The notes: generated by a model from the sequence alone, not told the origin. DNA of 23,658 nucleotides from Prevotellaceae bacterium UBA4336 (GCA_002394305.1 DGTM01000012.1:1-23658); one strand, 5' to 3'. Shown: positions 7,708-15,138, numbered from the stretch's first letter. Made by a program: numbers and translations.

Positions 7708-8973
7708 TCAATTTCGGTTCAGTTCCAAACGACGGATTTCCTTTTCGAGTGCAAGCTTGTCGGCGGAGAGACGTTCGAAGGCGGTTTCCGTGAGGCGTAT
7801 CTGTGCAGCAATCTGCACGCGCTGTACGTCGTTCATGCCGGAGTACCTGGTGCGCAACCCTTCCAGTTCCTTTTGCTTCGCGTTGTATTCCTTTTCTGTC
7901 TCCAGCCAGACTTTTGCTTTCTGCTGTGCCTGCTTGTTCTGGAAGTCGGCCAAAGTATAATATGTCTTGCTGTCGTTGACGACGAAGGTGAATTCCCGCC
8001 GTGCTTTGTCCGTCGTTTCTCGCTTCTCGCTCCTTGCGTCGGCAAGGCGTTTCTTGGCGGCGTTGACGGCCTCCATGTCTGTCCATGTGTCCTTGATGGA
8101 GGCTATGCGTGCCAGCGAAGCGAGCTTCTCTGCTCCCACCTGTTCCTCGTTGTAGATGCGTCGCGTCTCGGTGGGGATGAACGTGTACAGGCAGACGGTG
8201 TCGGCCGGCTGGTTGCGGTCGGTCACGAACCACCCCAGCTGCTGGAACTCGTCGATGACCATCAGGTAGTCGTTGGCAGGCGAGTTGAAGGGCATGCCGA
8301 GGTTCTCGGGCGCCAGGAACTGCTGATTGTCGGCATCGTAGCGCGTCATGAAGAGATCGTATCCGCCAATGCTTTCTTCGCACTCTGCTGCATAGTACAT
8401 CGTGATGCCGTCGCTGAGCATGAAGGGGAAGTTGAGGTTGTCCTCCTTCTCCTCGCCGAAGCCAGTCAGCTGGCGTTCCATCGTCCATTCCCCGCCGATG
8501 AGTGACTTTTCCTTCAGGCGGAGGTGTCCGTCCTTGTTCGCTTCGGCGTAGACGATATGGTTACCCAGCTCGTTGCAGAAGAGCGTGCAGCCGGAGTTGT
8601 CCTTCGTGGAGAAGAACTCCGCGCAGCTCATGACGGAGCCGCCATCGTGCGACAGCTTAATCTGCTTGAGCACCTGGTCCTTGGGCAGAATCAGACTGTC
8701 GATGATAATCACCTGCTCTGTGGCGCGGAGGCGTATCTGCGACTTGCGTGCCATTTCCAGCATTGCCTCTTCCTGGATGGTCGGTTGTTTCTTTTTTGTC
8801 AGTTTGGCAATCTGCTGTACCAGTATCTCTTCGGCAAGCGTGAAGTTGTATGCAGCCATTGCCTCCTGCGGCGTGACGGACTGGACGGGTTCCTTTGCCC
8901 TGCTGCTTCTGCGCTGTGCAGAGGCGGTAATGGACAGGAACAGGACGGCTAATAAGAGAATTGGTTTCTTCAT
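7708..8973 (-). CDS. Secreted PD40-repeat protein with C-terminal coiled coil
   Basis: 421 residues from ATG 8973. The open frame extends far upstream (to 9453) over the DUF486 gene, but a clear signal peptide begins at MKKPILLLAVLF and ends near residue 20 (ITASAQ), which decides the start. The middle holds WD40-like/PD40 beta-propeller signatures (MYYAAECEESIGGYDLF and an NSPANDY loop), as found in Bacteroidetes OmpA-associated and TolB-like periplasmic proteins. The last ~130 residues are highly charged and predicted helical or coiled coil (repeated K/E/R with AQ spacing). No OmpA peptidoglycan-binding domain follows. The function is not known; a periplasmic or outer-membrane-associated scaffold is the safest description. 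It lies 5 bases downstream of the DUF486 gene, probably in the same operon. Confidence 0.8.
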   Translation of the reverse strand: MKKPILLLAVLFLSITASAQRRSSRAKEPVQSVTPQEAMAAYNFTLAEEILVQQIAKLTKKKQPTIQEEAMLEMARKSQIRLRATEQVIIIDSLILPKDQVLKQIKLSHDGGSVMSCAEFFSTKDNSGCTLFCNELGNHIVYAEANKDGHLRLKEKSLIGGEWTMERQLTGFGEEKEDNLNFPFMLSDGITMYYAAECEESIGGYDLFMTRYDADNQQFLAPENLGMPFNSPANDYLMVIDEFQQLGWFVTDRNQPADTVCLYTFIPTETRRIYNEEQVGAEKLASLARIASIKDTWTDMEAVNAAKKRLADARSEKRETTDKARREFTFVVNDSKTYYTLADFQNKQAQQKAKVWLETEKEYNAKQKELEGLRTRYSGMNDVQRVQIAAQIRLTETAFERLSADKLALEKEIRRLELNRN

Positions 8974-8978
8974 GTGAT

Positions 8979-9344
8979 TTATTTGAATGTGAAATATACG
9001 GCGAGGACGAGGCAGATGAGTGTCGCGAGGTGGTTCCAATGCAGTTGTTGTCCCTGGAAGAAGATATTGGCAATGATGCAAAAGACGACCAGCGAGATGA
9101 CCTCCTGGATGACTTTCAGCTGCATCAGCGTGAACGGTCCGCCGTTCTCGATGAATCCTATTCGGTTGGCCGGCACCGAGAAGCAGTACTCGATGCCGGC
9201 TATCATCCACGAGAAGCCAATCACGGCAATCAGCGGCCAGTTGGACGAGATGCCGGCCTGATTGAGCTTCAGGTGTCCGTACCATGCAAGCGTCATAAAG
9301 ACGTTGCTGCATACTAACAACAGTATTGTATAAAGTCCGCTCAC
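8979..9344 (-). CDS. DMT-superfamily small membrane protein (DUF486)
   Basis: 121 residues, starting at GTG 9344. Four hydrophobic segments (about 4-22, 33-53, 70-92 and 98-118) with short polar loops fit the four-helix DUF486 family, a branch of the drug/metabolite transporter superfamily. Recognisable family features are TLAWYGHLK early, and VPANRIG with FTLMQLKVIQE in the middle. The transported substrate, if any, is unknown. The start lies 5 bases after the stop of the fused flavoprotein gene and the stop is 5 bases before the PD40 gene, indicating a three-gene operon. Confidence 0.88.
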   Translation of the reverse strand: MSGLYTILLLVCSNVFMTLAWYGHLKLNQAGISSNWPLIAVIGFSWMIAGIEYCFSVPANRIGFIENGGPFTLMQLKVIQEVISLVVFCIIANIFFQGQQLHWNHLATLICLVLAVYFTFK

Positions 9345-9349
9345 GGTAA

Positions 9350-11737
9350 TCAGTCTTTAGAGAGATACTCGTGCATGGCTGCTGCAGCACGGCGTCCGTC
9401 GCCCATTGCCAGGATGACGGTTGCGCCGCCACGCACGATGTCGCCTCCGGCAAAGATGGTCGGGATGTTGGTCTGCATGCCTTCGTTCACGACGATGGTG
9501 TTCTTGCGACCCAGCTCCAGACCCTCTATCGAAGTGGGCACGATGGGGTTGGGACTGACGCCCACAGCCACGATGGCCTGGTCGATGGCAATCGTCTCGG
9601 TGGCTCCGGGAATGGGCTGTGGACTGCGACGTCCGCTGGCATCAGGCTCGCCAAGCTCCATCTTCTGGAGCACTACCTCGGTGACGTTGCCCTTCTCGTC
9701 TGCATGGTATTCAATGGGGTTGTGCAGGGTGAGGAACTCAATGCCCTCCTCCTTGGCGTGCTTCACCTCTTCCAGTCGGGCAGGCATCTCGGCCTCGCTC
9801 CTGCGGTAGGCGATGAACACGCGCTCGGCTCCCAGACGCTTTGCCGTGCGGCAGCTGTCCATGGCGGTGTTGCCGCCACCCACTACCATCACGTTCTTCG
9901 CTCTCTTGATGGGCGTAGCATACTCTGGGTTGCTGGCGTCCATGAGGTTGACGCGCGTCAGATACTCGTTGCTCGACATGATGCCGTTCGAGTTCTCGCC
10001 CGGAATGTTCATGAAGTTGGGCAGACCAGCGCCGCTGCCTACGAAGATGCCCTTGAAGCCCTGAGCCTCCAGCTCGCTGATTGTAATGGTCTTTCCCACG
10101 ACGCAGTCCTTGACGAACTTCACGCCAATCTTCTCCAGGTTCTGTATCTCGACATCGACAATCGCATTGGGCAGACGGAACTCGGGTATGCCGTATTTCA
10201 GCACGCCGCCGATTTCGTGCAGGGCTTCGAAGACGGTCACGTCGTAGCCTGCCTTAGCCATGTCGCCTGCAAAGCTGAGTCCCGAAGGACCCGAGCCGAT
10301 GACGGCAATCTTCTTGCCGTTCTTCTCGGCCACCTCGGGCAGTGCTATCTGTCCGCTCTCGCGCTCGTAGTCGGCAGCGAAACGCTCCAGGTTGCCGATG
10401 GCGACGGGCTTGGAGTTCATTTTCAGGTGGATGCACTGCGCCTCGCACTGCTTCTCCTGGGGGCAGACGCGTCCGCAGACGGCAGGCAGGGCCGAGGTCA
10501 TCTTCAGCACGCGAGCAGCATTGAGGAACTCGCCACGCTCTATGTTCTTGATGAACGAGGGGATGTTGATGCCCACGGGACAGCCCTGCATGCAACTCGG
10601 GTTGGCGCAGTCGAGGCAACGCTTTGCTTCCGTCAGAGCCTGCTCCTTGGTCAAGCCCTGGTTCACCTCCTCCGTTCTGGTCGTAGCCCTGTAGACAGGA
10701 TCGAGCTCTGGCATCGTGCAGCGTTCAATCTGCGTGCGTTCCTTTGCCTTCATCGACTTGCGCAATTCCTCGCGCCAAGGGGCGTTGCGGTCGGTGAGTA
10801 AACTCAGACCCTCTCCCTGCCTCTCCCTTGTAGGGAGAGGAGTAGATACTTTTTCCCCTTCAACAGTCTGTTGGTGACTGCTCCCCTCCCTGCAAGGGAG
10901 GGGTTGGGGGTGGGTCTGCTGGCTTTGCCACTTCTCGAAGGCTTCCAGTTCCTCGGCTTTGAATGCGCCGGCTCGTTGCATCATCTCGTTGAAGTCTACC
11001 TGATGCCCGTCAAATTCGGGACCATCGACGCAGACAAACTTCGTCTTGCCGCCTACGCTGACACGGCACGCGCCGCACATACCTGTGCCGTCCACCATGA
11101 TGGTGTTGAGGCTGACGTCTGTCGGGATGTCGTATTTCTTGGTGAGCAGGCAGCAGAACTTCATCATGATGGCGGGGCCGATGGCAAAGCACTTGTCAAC
11201 CTTTTCGCGCTGGATGACTTCTTCCATACCGACGGTCACGACGCCTTGCTTGCCGTAGGAACCGTCGTCGGTCATGATGATGACCTCGTCGCTGGCCGCA
11301 CGTACCTCGTCTTCCAGGATGATAAGGTCCTTGCTGCGACCTGCTATGACGCTGATGACGCGGTTGCCAGCAGCCTTCAGAGCCTGTATGATGGGCAGCA
11401 TGGGAGCCGTGCCTACGCCGCCGCCGGCACAGAGCACGGTGCCGTAGTTCTCGATATGTGTGGCGCGACCCAGAGGCCCGACCACGTCTGCTATATAGTC
11501 TCCTTCGTTCAGCGCACAGAGCTTGCTGGTGCTGGCACCAACAGTCTGGATGACAAGGGTGATGGTTCCCTTTTCCTTGTCGCTACCGGCAATGGTGAGG
11601 GGCACACGTTCGCCTTTCTCGTCAACGCGCACGATGACGAAATGTCCGGCCTTGCGAGCCTTTGCAATCAGAGGGGCTTCAACGTCCAGACGGAAAACCT
11701 TCTCGCTGAACTGAACTTTCTTTACAATCTTGAACAT
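9350..11737 (-). CDS. Fused NfnA/NfnB-type flavoprotein (dihydroorotate dehydrogenase B NAD subunit-like plus NADPH glutamate synthase small subunit-like)
   Basis: 795 residues, two modules normally encoded separately. Residues 1-270 form a PyrK/NfnA-like FAD/NAD(H) module: a flavin-binding barrel, GGGVGTAP (105-112), and a [2Fe-2S] site with C221, C224 and C236. D216 in VDGTGMCGAC is a possible fourth ligand, as reported for NfnAB. Residues about 312-795 match GltD/NfnB: two [4Fe-4S] cysteine sets (374, 377, 382, 386 and 421, 425, 431, 435), the FAD motif GSGPSG (481-486), and a second nucleotide motif VVGGGNTAMD. No glutamate synthase large subunit is nearby, so an NADH/NADPH/ferredoxin transhydrogenase role is more likely than glutamate synthesis; this is inference. 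Residues 275-311 are an extra linker encoded by a palindromic repeat element. First gene of an operon with DUF486 and PD40 genes. Confidence 0.93.
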   Translation of the reverse strand: MFKIVKKVQFSEKVFRLDVEAPLIAKARKAGHFVIVRVDEKGERVPLTIAGSDKEKGTITLVIQTVGASTSKLCALNEGDYIADVVGPLGRATHIENYGTVLCAGGGVGTAPMLPIIQALKAAGNRVISVIAGRSKDLIILEDEVRAASDEVIIMTDDGSYGKQGVVTVGMEEVIQREKVDKCFAIGPAIMMKFCCLLTKKYDIPTDVSLNTIMVDGTGMCGACRVSVGGKTKFVCVDGPEFDGHQVDFNEMMQRAGAFKAEELEAFEKWQSQQTHPQPLPCREGSSHQQTVEGEKVSTPLPTRERQGEGLSLLTDRNAPWREELRKSMKAKERTQIERCTMPELDPVYRATTRTEEVNQGLTKEQALTEAKRCLDCANPSCMQGCPVGINIPSFIKNIERGEFLNAARVLKMTSALPAVCGRVCPQEKQCEAQCIHLKMNSKPVAIGNLERFAADYERESGQIALPEVAEKNGKKIAVIGSGPSGLSFAGDMAKAGYDVTVFEALHEIGGVLKYGIPEFRLPNAIVDVEIQNLEKIGVKFVKDCVVGKTITISELEAQGFKGIFVGSGAGLPNFMNIPGENSNGIMSSNEYLTRVNLMDASNPEYATPIKRAKNVMVVGGGNTAMDSCRTAKRLGAERVFIAYRRSEAEMPARLEEVKHAKEEGIEFLTLHNPIEYHADEKGNVTEVVLQKMELGEPDASGRRSPQPIPGATETIAIDQAIVAVGVSPNPIVPTSIEGLELGRKNTIVVNEGMQTNIPTIFAGGDIVRGGATVILAMGDGRRAAAAMHEYLSKD
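10807..10916. repeat. Palindromic element inserted in frame in the fused flavoprotein gene
   Basis: 110 bp. The ends (10807-10840 and 10883-10916) are 34-base inverted repeats that match at 27 positions. Each contains its own perfect hairpin: CCTCTCCCT/AGGGAGAGG (10820-10840) and CCCCTCCCT/AGGGAGGGG (10883-10903), both with 3-base loops. It encodes residues about 275-311 of the host protein with no stop or frameshift. Confidence 0.88.
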
Positions 11738-11784
11738 AGCTTTCTTATATGTTATCCTTATTATGTTGTTTAGATAATCGCGGG

Positions 11785-11792
11785 CAAAGGTA
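11785..11792 (-). promoter_or_regulatory. -7 element for the flavoprotein operon
   Basis: TACCTTTG on the minus strand, 47 bases before the ATG at 11737. No TTTG is found at the expected -33 spacing; that region is taken up by an inverted repeat (11803-11824). Confidence 0.5.
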
Positions 11793-11824
11793 CAAAAAAA
11801 ATGCGAGACCTACCATCATCTCGC
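11793..11824 (-). terminator. Terminator-like hairpin overlapping the -33 region
   Basis: Minus strand: GCGAGA/TCTCGC (11824-11819 with 11808-11803, 10-base loop) followed by ATTTTTTTT. It has the form of an intrinsic terminator but lies just upstream of the flavoprotein -7 element. It may block read-through into the operon, or act as an operator. Confidence 0.45.
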
Positions 11825-11888
11825 CTATATTTGTTGCTTTAGCTGACAGGAATGTACTGCACAGCCGCCATGTTTTTGCCTAAAAAAC

Positions 11889-11919
11889 TTGTCGGTTCGG
11901 ATTTTTCTTCCTACCTTTG
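11889..11919 (+). promoter_or_regulatory. Bacteroidetes-type promoter for the FISUMP gene
   Basis: TTG at 11889-11891 and TACCTTTG at 11912-11919, separated by 20 bases. Predicted start of transcription is near 11924, about 270 bases before the ATG at 12191. Confidence 0.5.
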
Positions 11920-12008
11920 CCCTCGATTCCCTGCTACTCGTGGCGACGAAAGCGGGACGACCTTATCGGAAATGAAAAGAAGCGTTATGCTCGTCTTGTA
12001 CTATGAAA

Positions 12009-12135
12009 CCTGAGAAATTTCGAGTACAGCAAGAGAACATGATAGCTTCTGCGTTTAGGCGTGGAATGTTATCTCAATCTCTTGTACAAGGTTTTCTCAG
12101 GACCTCATAGTGGAGAAGCAGATACAGTTCCACGC
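12009..12135 (+). repeat. Interleaved inverted repeats in the FISUMP leader
   Basis: CCTGAGAAA (12009-12017) with GTACA (12023-12027) faces TGTAC (12084-12088) with TTTCTCAGG (12093-12101). GCGTGGAA (12059-12066) faces TTCCACGC (12128-12135). The pairs overlap, so alternative or pseudoknot-like folds are possible. It may be a structured 5' leader or a decayed small element. Confidence 0.5.
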
Positions 12136-12190
12136 TTCCTTATTAATAAAAAGGTCTTCCTTGGAGCTGGGAAGACATCGAATAAAAGTA

Positions 12191-12982
12191 ATGAAAAAGT
12201 TTTTATTAGTTGCTTTACTTCTATATGCAACAGGTGCATTGGCACAGAAAGTAAAACTTTATTCAGCAGGTAGAGTGGCTTATGAGTGCAATGTGGAACA
12301 ACTGGACAGTATCGTATTCAATAAAGAAGACACTCCTGATGTCGGTGTTGAACACGAATGGGTTGACCTCGGCCTGCCCTCCGGCACGCTGTGGGCGACG
12401 TGCAACGTGGGTGCCAGCAGCCCCGAGGAGTACGGTGATTACTTTGCTTGGGGCGAGACAGAGCCGAAGGACGAGTACAACTGGAACACATACAAGTGGA
12501 TGAATGCAGGGCAGTCAAGCTGGGAGCAGATAAACAAATACACGTTTGCCGACGGCCAGACGGATGCCTGCTGGTACGACGGTAACGGAAACTTCATTGG
12601 TGACAACAAGAAGGAGTTTGTCCCCGAAGATGATGCTGCGACGGCGAACTGGGGCAGCGGTTGGCAGATGCCGAGCTTCGACCAGGTTAACGAACTCACT
12701 AACGTCAATTACACGATGACAGAGTGGACGACGCAAAACGGCGTGAACGGAAAGAAAGTAACGAGCGTGATTAACGGTAACAGCATTTTCCTGCCCGCTG
12801 CGGGCTACCGCGACTTCAGGGATCTCAACGTCGCGGGCTTGGACGGCGGCTACTGGTTGCGTTCGCTCACCCCGTATTCCGACCACGTGTACTTCCTGAA
12901 CATCTCATTGGGCATTTTCGACACATTTGTCGACTACCGTTACTTCGGCCGAAGTGTCCGGCCTGTGCGCGTGAAGAATTAA
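12191..12982 (+). CDS. Secreted FISUMP-domain protein
   Basis: 263 residues from ATG 12191. The frame is open upstream to 12110, but the signal peptide MKKFLLVALLLYATGALAQ (1-19) sets the start. After a short segment ending DSIVFNKE, typical of Bacteroidales secreted proteins, the rest (about 55-263) is a Fibrobacter succinogenes major paralogous (FISUMP, DUF1566-like) domain. Diagnostic features are WVDLGLPSGTLWATCNVGA, YFAWGET, WQMPS, FLPAAGYR, GYWLRS and the terminal RSVRPVR. These domains are surface or secreted modules in gut Bacteroidales with no proven biochemical activity. It is a single gene on the plus strand between two minus-strand blocks, with its own promoter and strong terminator. 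It could belong to a variable surface protein family. Confidence 0.87.
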   Translation: MKKFLLVALLLYATGALAQKVKLYSAGRVAYECNVEQLDSIVFNKEDTPDVGVEHEWVDLGLPSGTLWATCNVGASSPEEYGDYFAWGETEPKDEYNWNTYKWMNAGQSSWEQINKYTFADGQTDACWYDGNGNFIGDNKKEFVPEDDAATANWGSGWQMPSFDQVNELTNVNYTMTEWTTQNGVNGKKVTSVINGNSIFLPAAGYRDFRDLNVAGLDGGYWLRSLTPYSDHVYFLNISLGIFDTFVDYRYFGRSVRPVRVKN

Positions 12983-13029
12983 AATTAAGTCCTCGGCCGA
13001 TATAACGACTGAGCCGAAAACAAAAACAA

Positions 13030-13055
13030 GGGGAACGGCTCATCTGCCGTTCCCC
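13030..13055. terminator. Strong bidirectional terminator between FISUMP and DUF6169-like genes
   Basis: GGGGAACGGC (13030-13039) pairs with GCCGTTCCCC (13046-13055) around TCATCT. The plus strand continues T-rich (TCTGTTGTTTATT) and the minus strand continues TTGTTTTTGTTTT. It therefore can end both converging transcripts. Confidence 0.85.
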
Positions 13056-13063
13056 TCTGTTGT

Positions 13064-13555
13064 TTATTCTAACGGATACATATTGTTGCGTACAAGTTCG
13101 TAGAAAGCGGAAACAATCTCAGACTTCCTCGAATTGTCTTTGTGAACAAAGAGTGAGACGTACAACATATAGTCTGCTGTCTCGGCAGAAGCGTCGTACT
13201 TTGCTATATCGACAGTTGCATAATGCCTATACCAGCGGTCGAACAGCAGATTCCGTTTGTGTTCTCTTCCGTCGATGCTGTCGCATACCATTATCATCGA
13301 GTTCTGATGATTGGCAAAGAAGAGGGAGAGTATTCTGACAATTGTATGTGAGATGCGAATATCCAGAGGCAGATTGGTTGTGTCGCCTTCGGGTTCAATA
13401 TTAAACATATAGACATCATCGAACTGAGGAGCGTACATCCTAAAGTTGATGAAGTAGGCATGATACACTATATCTGCTTCTGTGGTGAAGACATAGTGCA
13501 TGTCTCCATCGATTCTGAAACTATAGGGGTGCAGCAAATTGGATGTGTCGTTCAT
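13064..13555 (-). CDS. DUF6169-like protein
   Basis: 163 residues, soluble, without a signal peptide or membrane segment. From memory it resembles the Bacteroidales family annotated DUF6169: an N-terminal HPYSFRIDGDMHYVFTTEA, a central ISHTIVRILSLFF, and a conserved MIMVCDSIDGRE followed by RNLLFDRWYR. No biochemical function is established and no catalytic motif can be named with confidence; the conserved CDS-DGRE segment is the best candidate for a functional site. The gene begins inside the 3' end of a 47-residue gene (35-base overlap), so its translation is probably coupled to it. The pair has its own promoter and terminator. A two-component partnership, for example toxin-antitoxin-like, is only a hypothesis from the arrangement. 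Confidence 0.7.
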   Translation of the reverse strand: MNDTSNLLHPYSFRIDGDMHYVFTTEADIVYHAYFINFRMYAPQFDDVYMFNIEPEGDTTNLPLDIRISHTIVRILSLFFANHQNSMIMVCDSIDGREHKRNLLFDRWYRHYATVDIAKYDASAETADYMLYVSLFVHKDNSRKSEIVSAFYELVRNNMYPLE

Positions 13556-13664
13556 CTGCCAACTGTTTTAGATTGCCATGATTTGCAATACATTCACGAA
13601 TCGCTTTCTTGTCATCCAGTATTCTCTGGAAGATGTTTGCTTTGCTTTTTTCTTCAGTCTTCAT
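13521..13664 (-). CDS. Small 47-residue protein overlapping the DUF6169-like gene
   Basis: Start ATG 13664, stop TAG 13521-13523. The protein begins MKTEEKSKANIFQRILDD, is rich in charged residues, is predicted mostly helical, and ends LADERHIQFAAPL. Bacteroidales genomes carry similar short proteins of about 50-60 residues ending in a hydrophobic F-x-x-P-L tail (recollection, not a search). The gene sits directly behind a very good promoter: the -7 element is 25 bases before the ATG. Its 3' end overlaps the start of the DUF6169-like gene by 35 bases in another frame, which argues for a real translated unit. Function unknown; a small regulatory or antitoxin-like partner of the downstream protein is possible. 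Confidence 0.72.
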   Translation of the reverse strand: MKTEEKSKANIFQRILDDKKAIRECIANHGNLKQLADERHIQFAAPL

Positions 13665-13688
13665 AATCTTCTGAGTGTTATTCCACTG

Positions 13689-13720
13689 CAAAAGTACGAT
13701 AATTATTGTTCCCCTCCAAA
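13689..13720 (-). promoter_or_regulatory. Promoter of the small protein/DUF6169-like pair
   Basis: Minus strand: -33 TTTG at 13720-13717, 20-base spacer, -7 TACTTTTG at 13696-13689. This is a full match to the Bacteroidetes sigma-ABfr consensus. Confidence 0.75.
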
Positions 13721-13727
13721 TTTATGG

Positions 13728-13759
13728 CAGAAAAAAAGTAGGAGTGGCGGCTCCTACTT
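13728..13759 (-). terminator. serS intrinsic terminator
   Basis: Minus strand: AAGTAGGAG (13759-13751) pairs with CTCCTACTT (13744-13736) around a 6-base loop, then continues into a T-run. It lies about 32 bases after the serS stop. Confidence 0.85.
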
Positions 13760-13791
13760 CTTGTCTGTGGTTTGATGTCATTCTGCTTTCT

Positions 13792-15138
13792 TCAGTCGAT
13801 CATCTCGCAACCCATGTAGGGAACAAGGGCCTTGGGGACGCGGATGCCGTCGGGCGTCTGGTTGTTCTCCAGAATGGAGGCTACGATGCGGGGCAGGGCG
13901 AGGGCAGAGCCGTTGAGGGTGTGGCAGAGCTCTGTCTTGCCGGTGGCTGTGCGGCGGACGCGACACTTCAGGCGGTTGGCCTGATAGGTGTCGAAGTTCG
14001 AGACGGAGCTGACCTCGAGCCAACGCTTCTGTGCCTCGCTATAGACCTCGAAGTCGTAGCAGATGGCGCTGGTGAAGCTCTGGTCGCCACCGCAGAGACG
14101 CAGGATGCGGTAGGGCAGCTCCAGCTTCTGCAGCAGACCTTCCACGTGAGCGAGCATCTCCTTGTGGCTCTCGGCGCTGTGCTCGGGTGTGTCGATGCGC
14201 ACAATCTCTATCTTGCTGAACTCATGCAAGCGGTTCAGGCCGCGCACGTCCTTGCCGTAGCTGCCTGCCTCGCGGCGGAAACATTGGGTGTAGGCGCAGT
14301 TCTTGATGGGCAGGTCCTTCTCGTCGAGAATCACGTCGCGGTAGATGTTCGTCACAGGCACCTCGGCCGTCGGGATGAGGTAGAGGTCGTCCACTTCGCA
14401 ATGGTACATCTGGCCTTCCTTGTCGGGCAGCTGACCTGTGCCGTAGCCCGAGGCGGCGTTGACAACCGTTGGAGGCATAATCTCCTCGTAGCCAGACTTC
14501 TGTGCCTCGTCCAGGAAGAAATCGATTAAGGCTCGCTGAAGCCTTGCGCCCTTGCCGCGATAGACGGGGAAGCCGGCTCCTGTTATCTTCACGCCCAGGT
14601 CGAAGTCGATAAGGTTGTACTTCTTGGCAAGTTCCCAATGGGGAAGAGCCTCCCCCGTCCCCTCCAAAGGAGGGGTGAGTGGTTTCCATACCTTGTTGAA
14701 TTCCGCTACAGTGAGGAAGTTCTCCCCTCCTTTGGAGGGGCTGGGGGAGGCTTTCACTACAAGATTGTCCTCGGCTCCTGTGCCTTCGGGCACCTCGTCG
14801 TAGGGGATGTTGGGAATCTGGCAGAGCAGACGCGTGAGTTCTTGCTCGGCGGTCTCCTTCTTGTTCTCCAACTCTTTGCTTGTCTCCTTCAGGGTGGCTA
14901 CCTTTGCCTTTACCTCTTCTGCCTCTTCGCGCTTGCCTTGCTTCATGAGCATGCCGATCTCTGCGGCCAGCTTCTTGGCGGCTGACAGGTTCTGGTCGAG
15001 CTCTGTCTGTGCCTGGCGGCGGGTCTTGTCTACGTTAATGACTTCCTCTATTGCCTGGCGAGCACCGCTAAAGTGTTTCTTCTCCAATCCGGCGATGACG
15101 CGCTCTGTTTCTTCTGTGATGAGTTTCAGTGTGAGCAT
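13792..15138 (-). CDS. serS: Seryl-tRNA synthetase with in-frame repeat insertion
   Basis: 448 residues; Bacteroidales SerRS is usually about 424. It charges tRNA-Ser with serine through seryl-adenylate. The N-terminal tRNA-binding coiled-coil arm covers about 1-110. The class II catalytic core follows, with motif 2 (FRREAGSYGKDVRGLNRLHEF) and motif 3 (GSALALPRIVASILE). Between arm and core, residues about 130-164 replace the normal short linker before ALPHWELAKKYN; this stretch is translated from a palindromic repeat element and reads SPSPSKGGENF at its start and TPPLEGTGE at its end. The frame is intact and all catalytic motifs are present, so the enzyme should be active; it is an essential gene. 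It has its own -7 element upstream and a terminator downstream. Confidence 0.96.
   Translation of the reverse strand: MLTLKLITEETERVIAGLEKKHFSGARQAIEEVINVDKTRRQAQTELDQNLSAAKKLAAEIGMLMKQGKREEAEEVKAKVATLKETSKELENKKETAEQELTRLLCQIPNIPYDEVPEGTGAEDNLVVKASPSPSKGGENFLTVAEFNKVWKPLTPPLEGTGEALPHWELAKKYNLIDFDLGVKITGAGFPVYRGKGARLQRALIDFFLDEAQKSGYEEIMPPTVVNAASGYGTGQLPDKEGQMYHCEVDDLYLIPTAEVPVTNIYRDVILDEKDLPIKNCAYTQCFRREAGSYGKDVRGLNRLHEFSKIEIVRIDTPEHSAESHKEMLAHVEGLLQKLELPYRILRLCGGDQSFTSAICYDFEVYSEAQKRWLEVSSVSNFDTYQANRLKCRVRRTATGKTELCHTLNGSALALPRIVASILENNQTPDGIRVPKALVPYMGCEMID
14647..14752. repeat. Palindromic element inserted in frame in serS
   Basis: 106 bp. The ends (14647-14675 and 14724-14752) are 29-base inverted repeats that differ at only two positions. 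Each contains the perfect palindrome core CCCCTCC/GGAGGGG (14659-14675 and 14724-14740). It encodes SerRS residues about 130-164, with no stop. Confidence 0.92.

Larger units (their letters stand above)
11738..12190. other. Divergent intergenic region with promoters for both sides and a long leader
   Basis: This contains the flavoprotein -7 element, the hairpin above, a plus-strand promoter at 11889-11919, and about 270 bases of predicted leader for the FISUMP gene. No coding gene is supported here. In-frame codons before ATG 12191 lack a signal-peptide start. Confidence 0.6.

Noticed and set aside
7325..8488. A 387-codon minus-strand frame spanning udp and the PD40 gene
   Set aside because: It is an out-of-frame shadow rich in R, H and P, typical of GC-rich antisense or shifted reading, and conflicts with two well-supported genes.
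8974..9453. N-terminal extension of the PD40 protein to 9453
   Set aside because: It would overlap the whole DUF486 gene, and the sequence there lacks protein-like features; the signal peptide at 8973 is decisive.
9350..11737. Calling the fused flavoprotein a true glutamate synthase small subunit
   Set aside because: No large subunit gene nearby, and the PyrK/NfnA-like half is not part of glutamate synthase; the neutral fused-flavoprotein description is safer.
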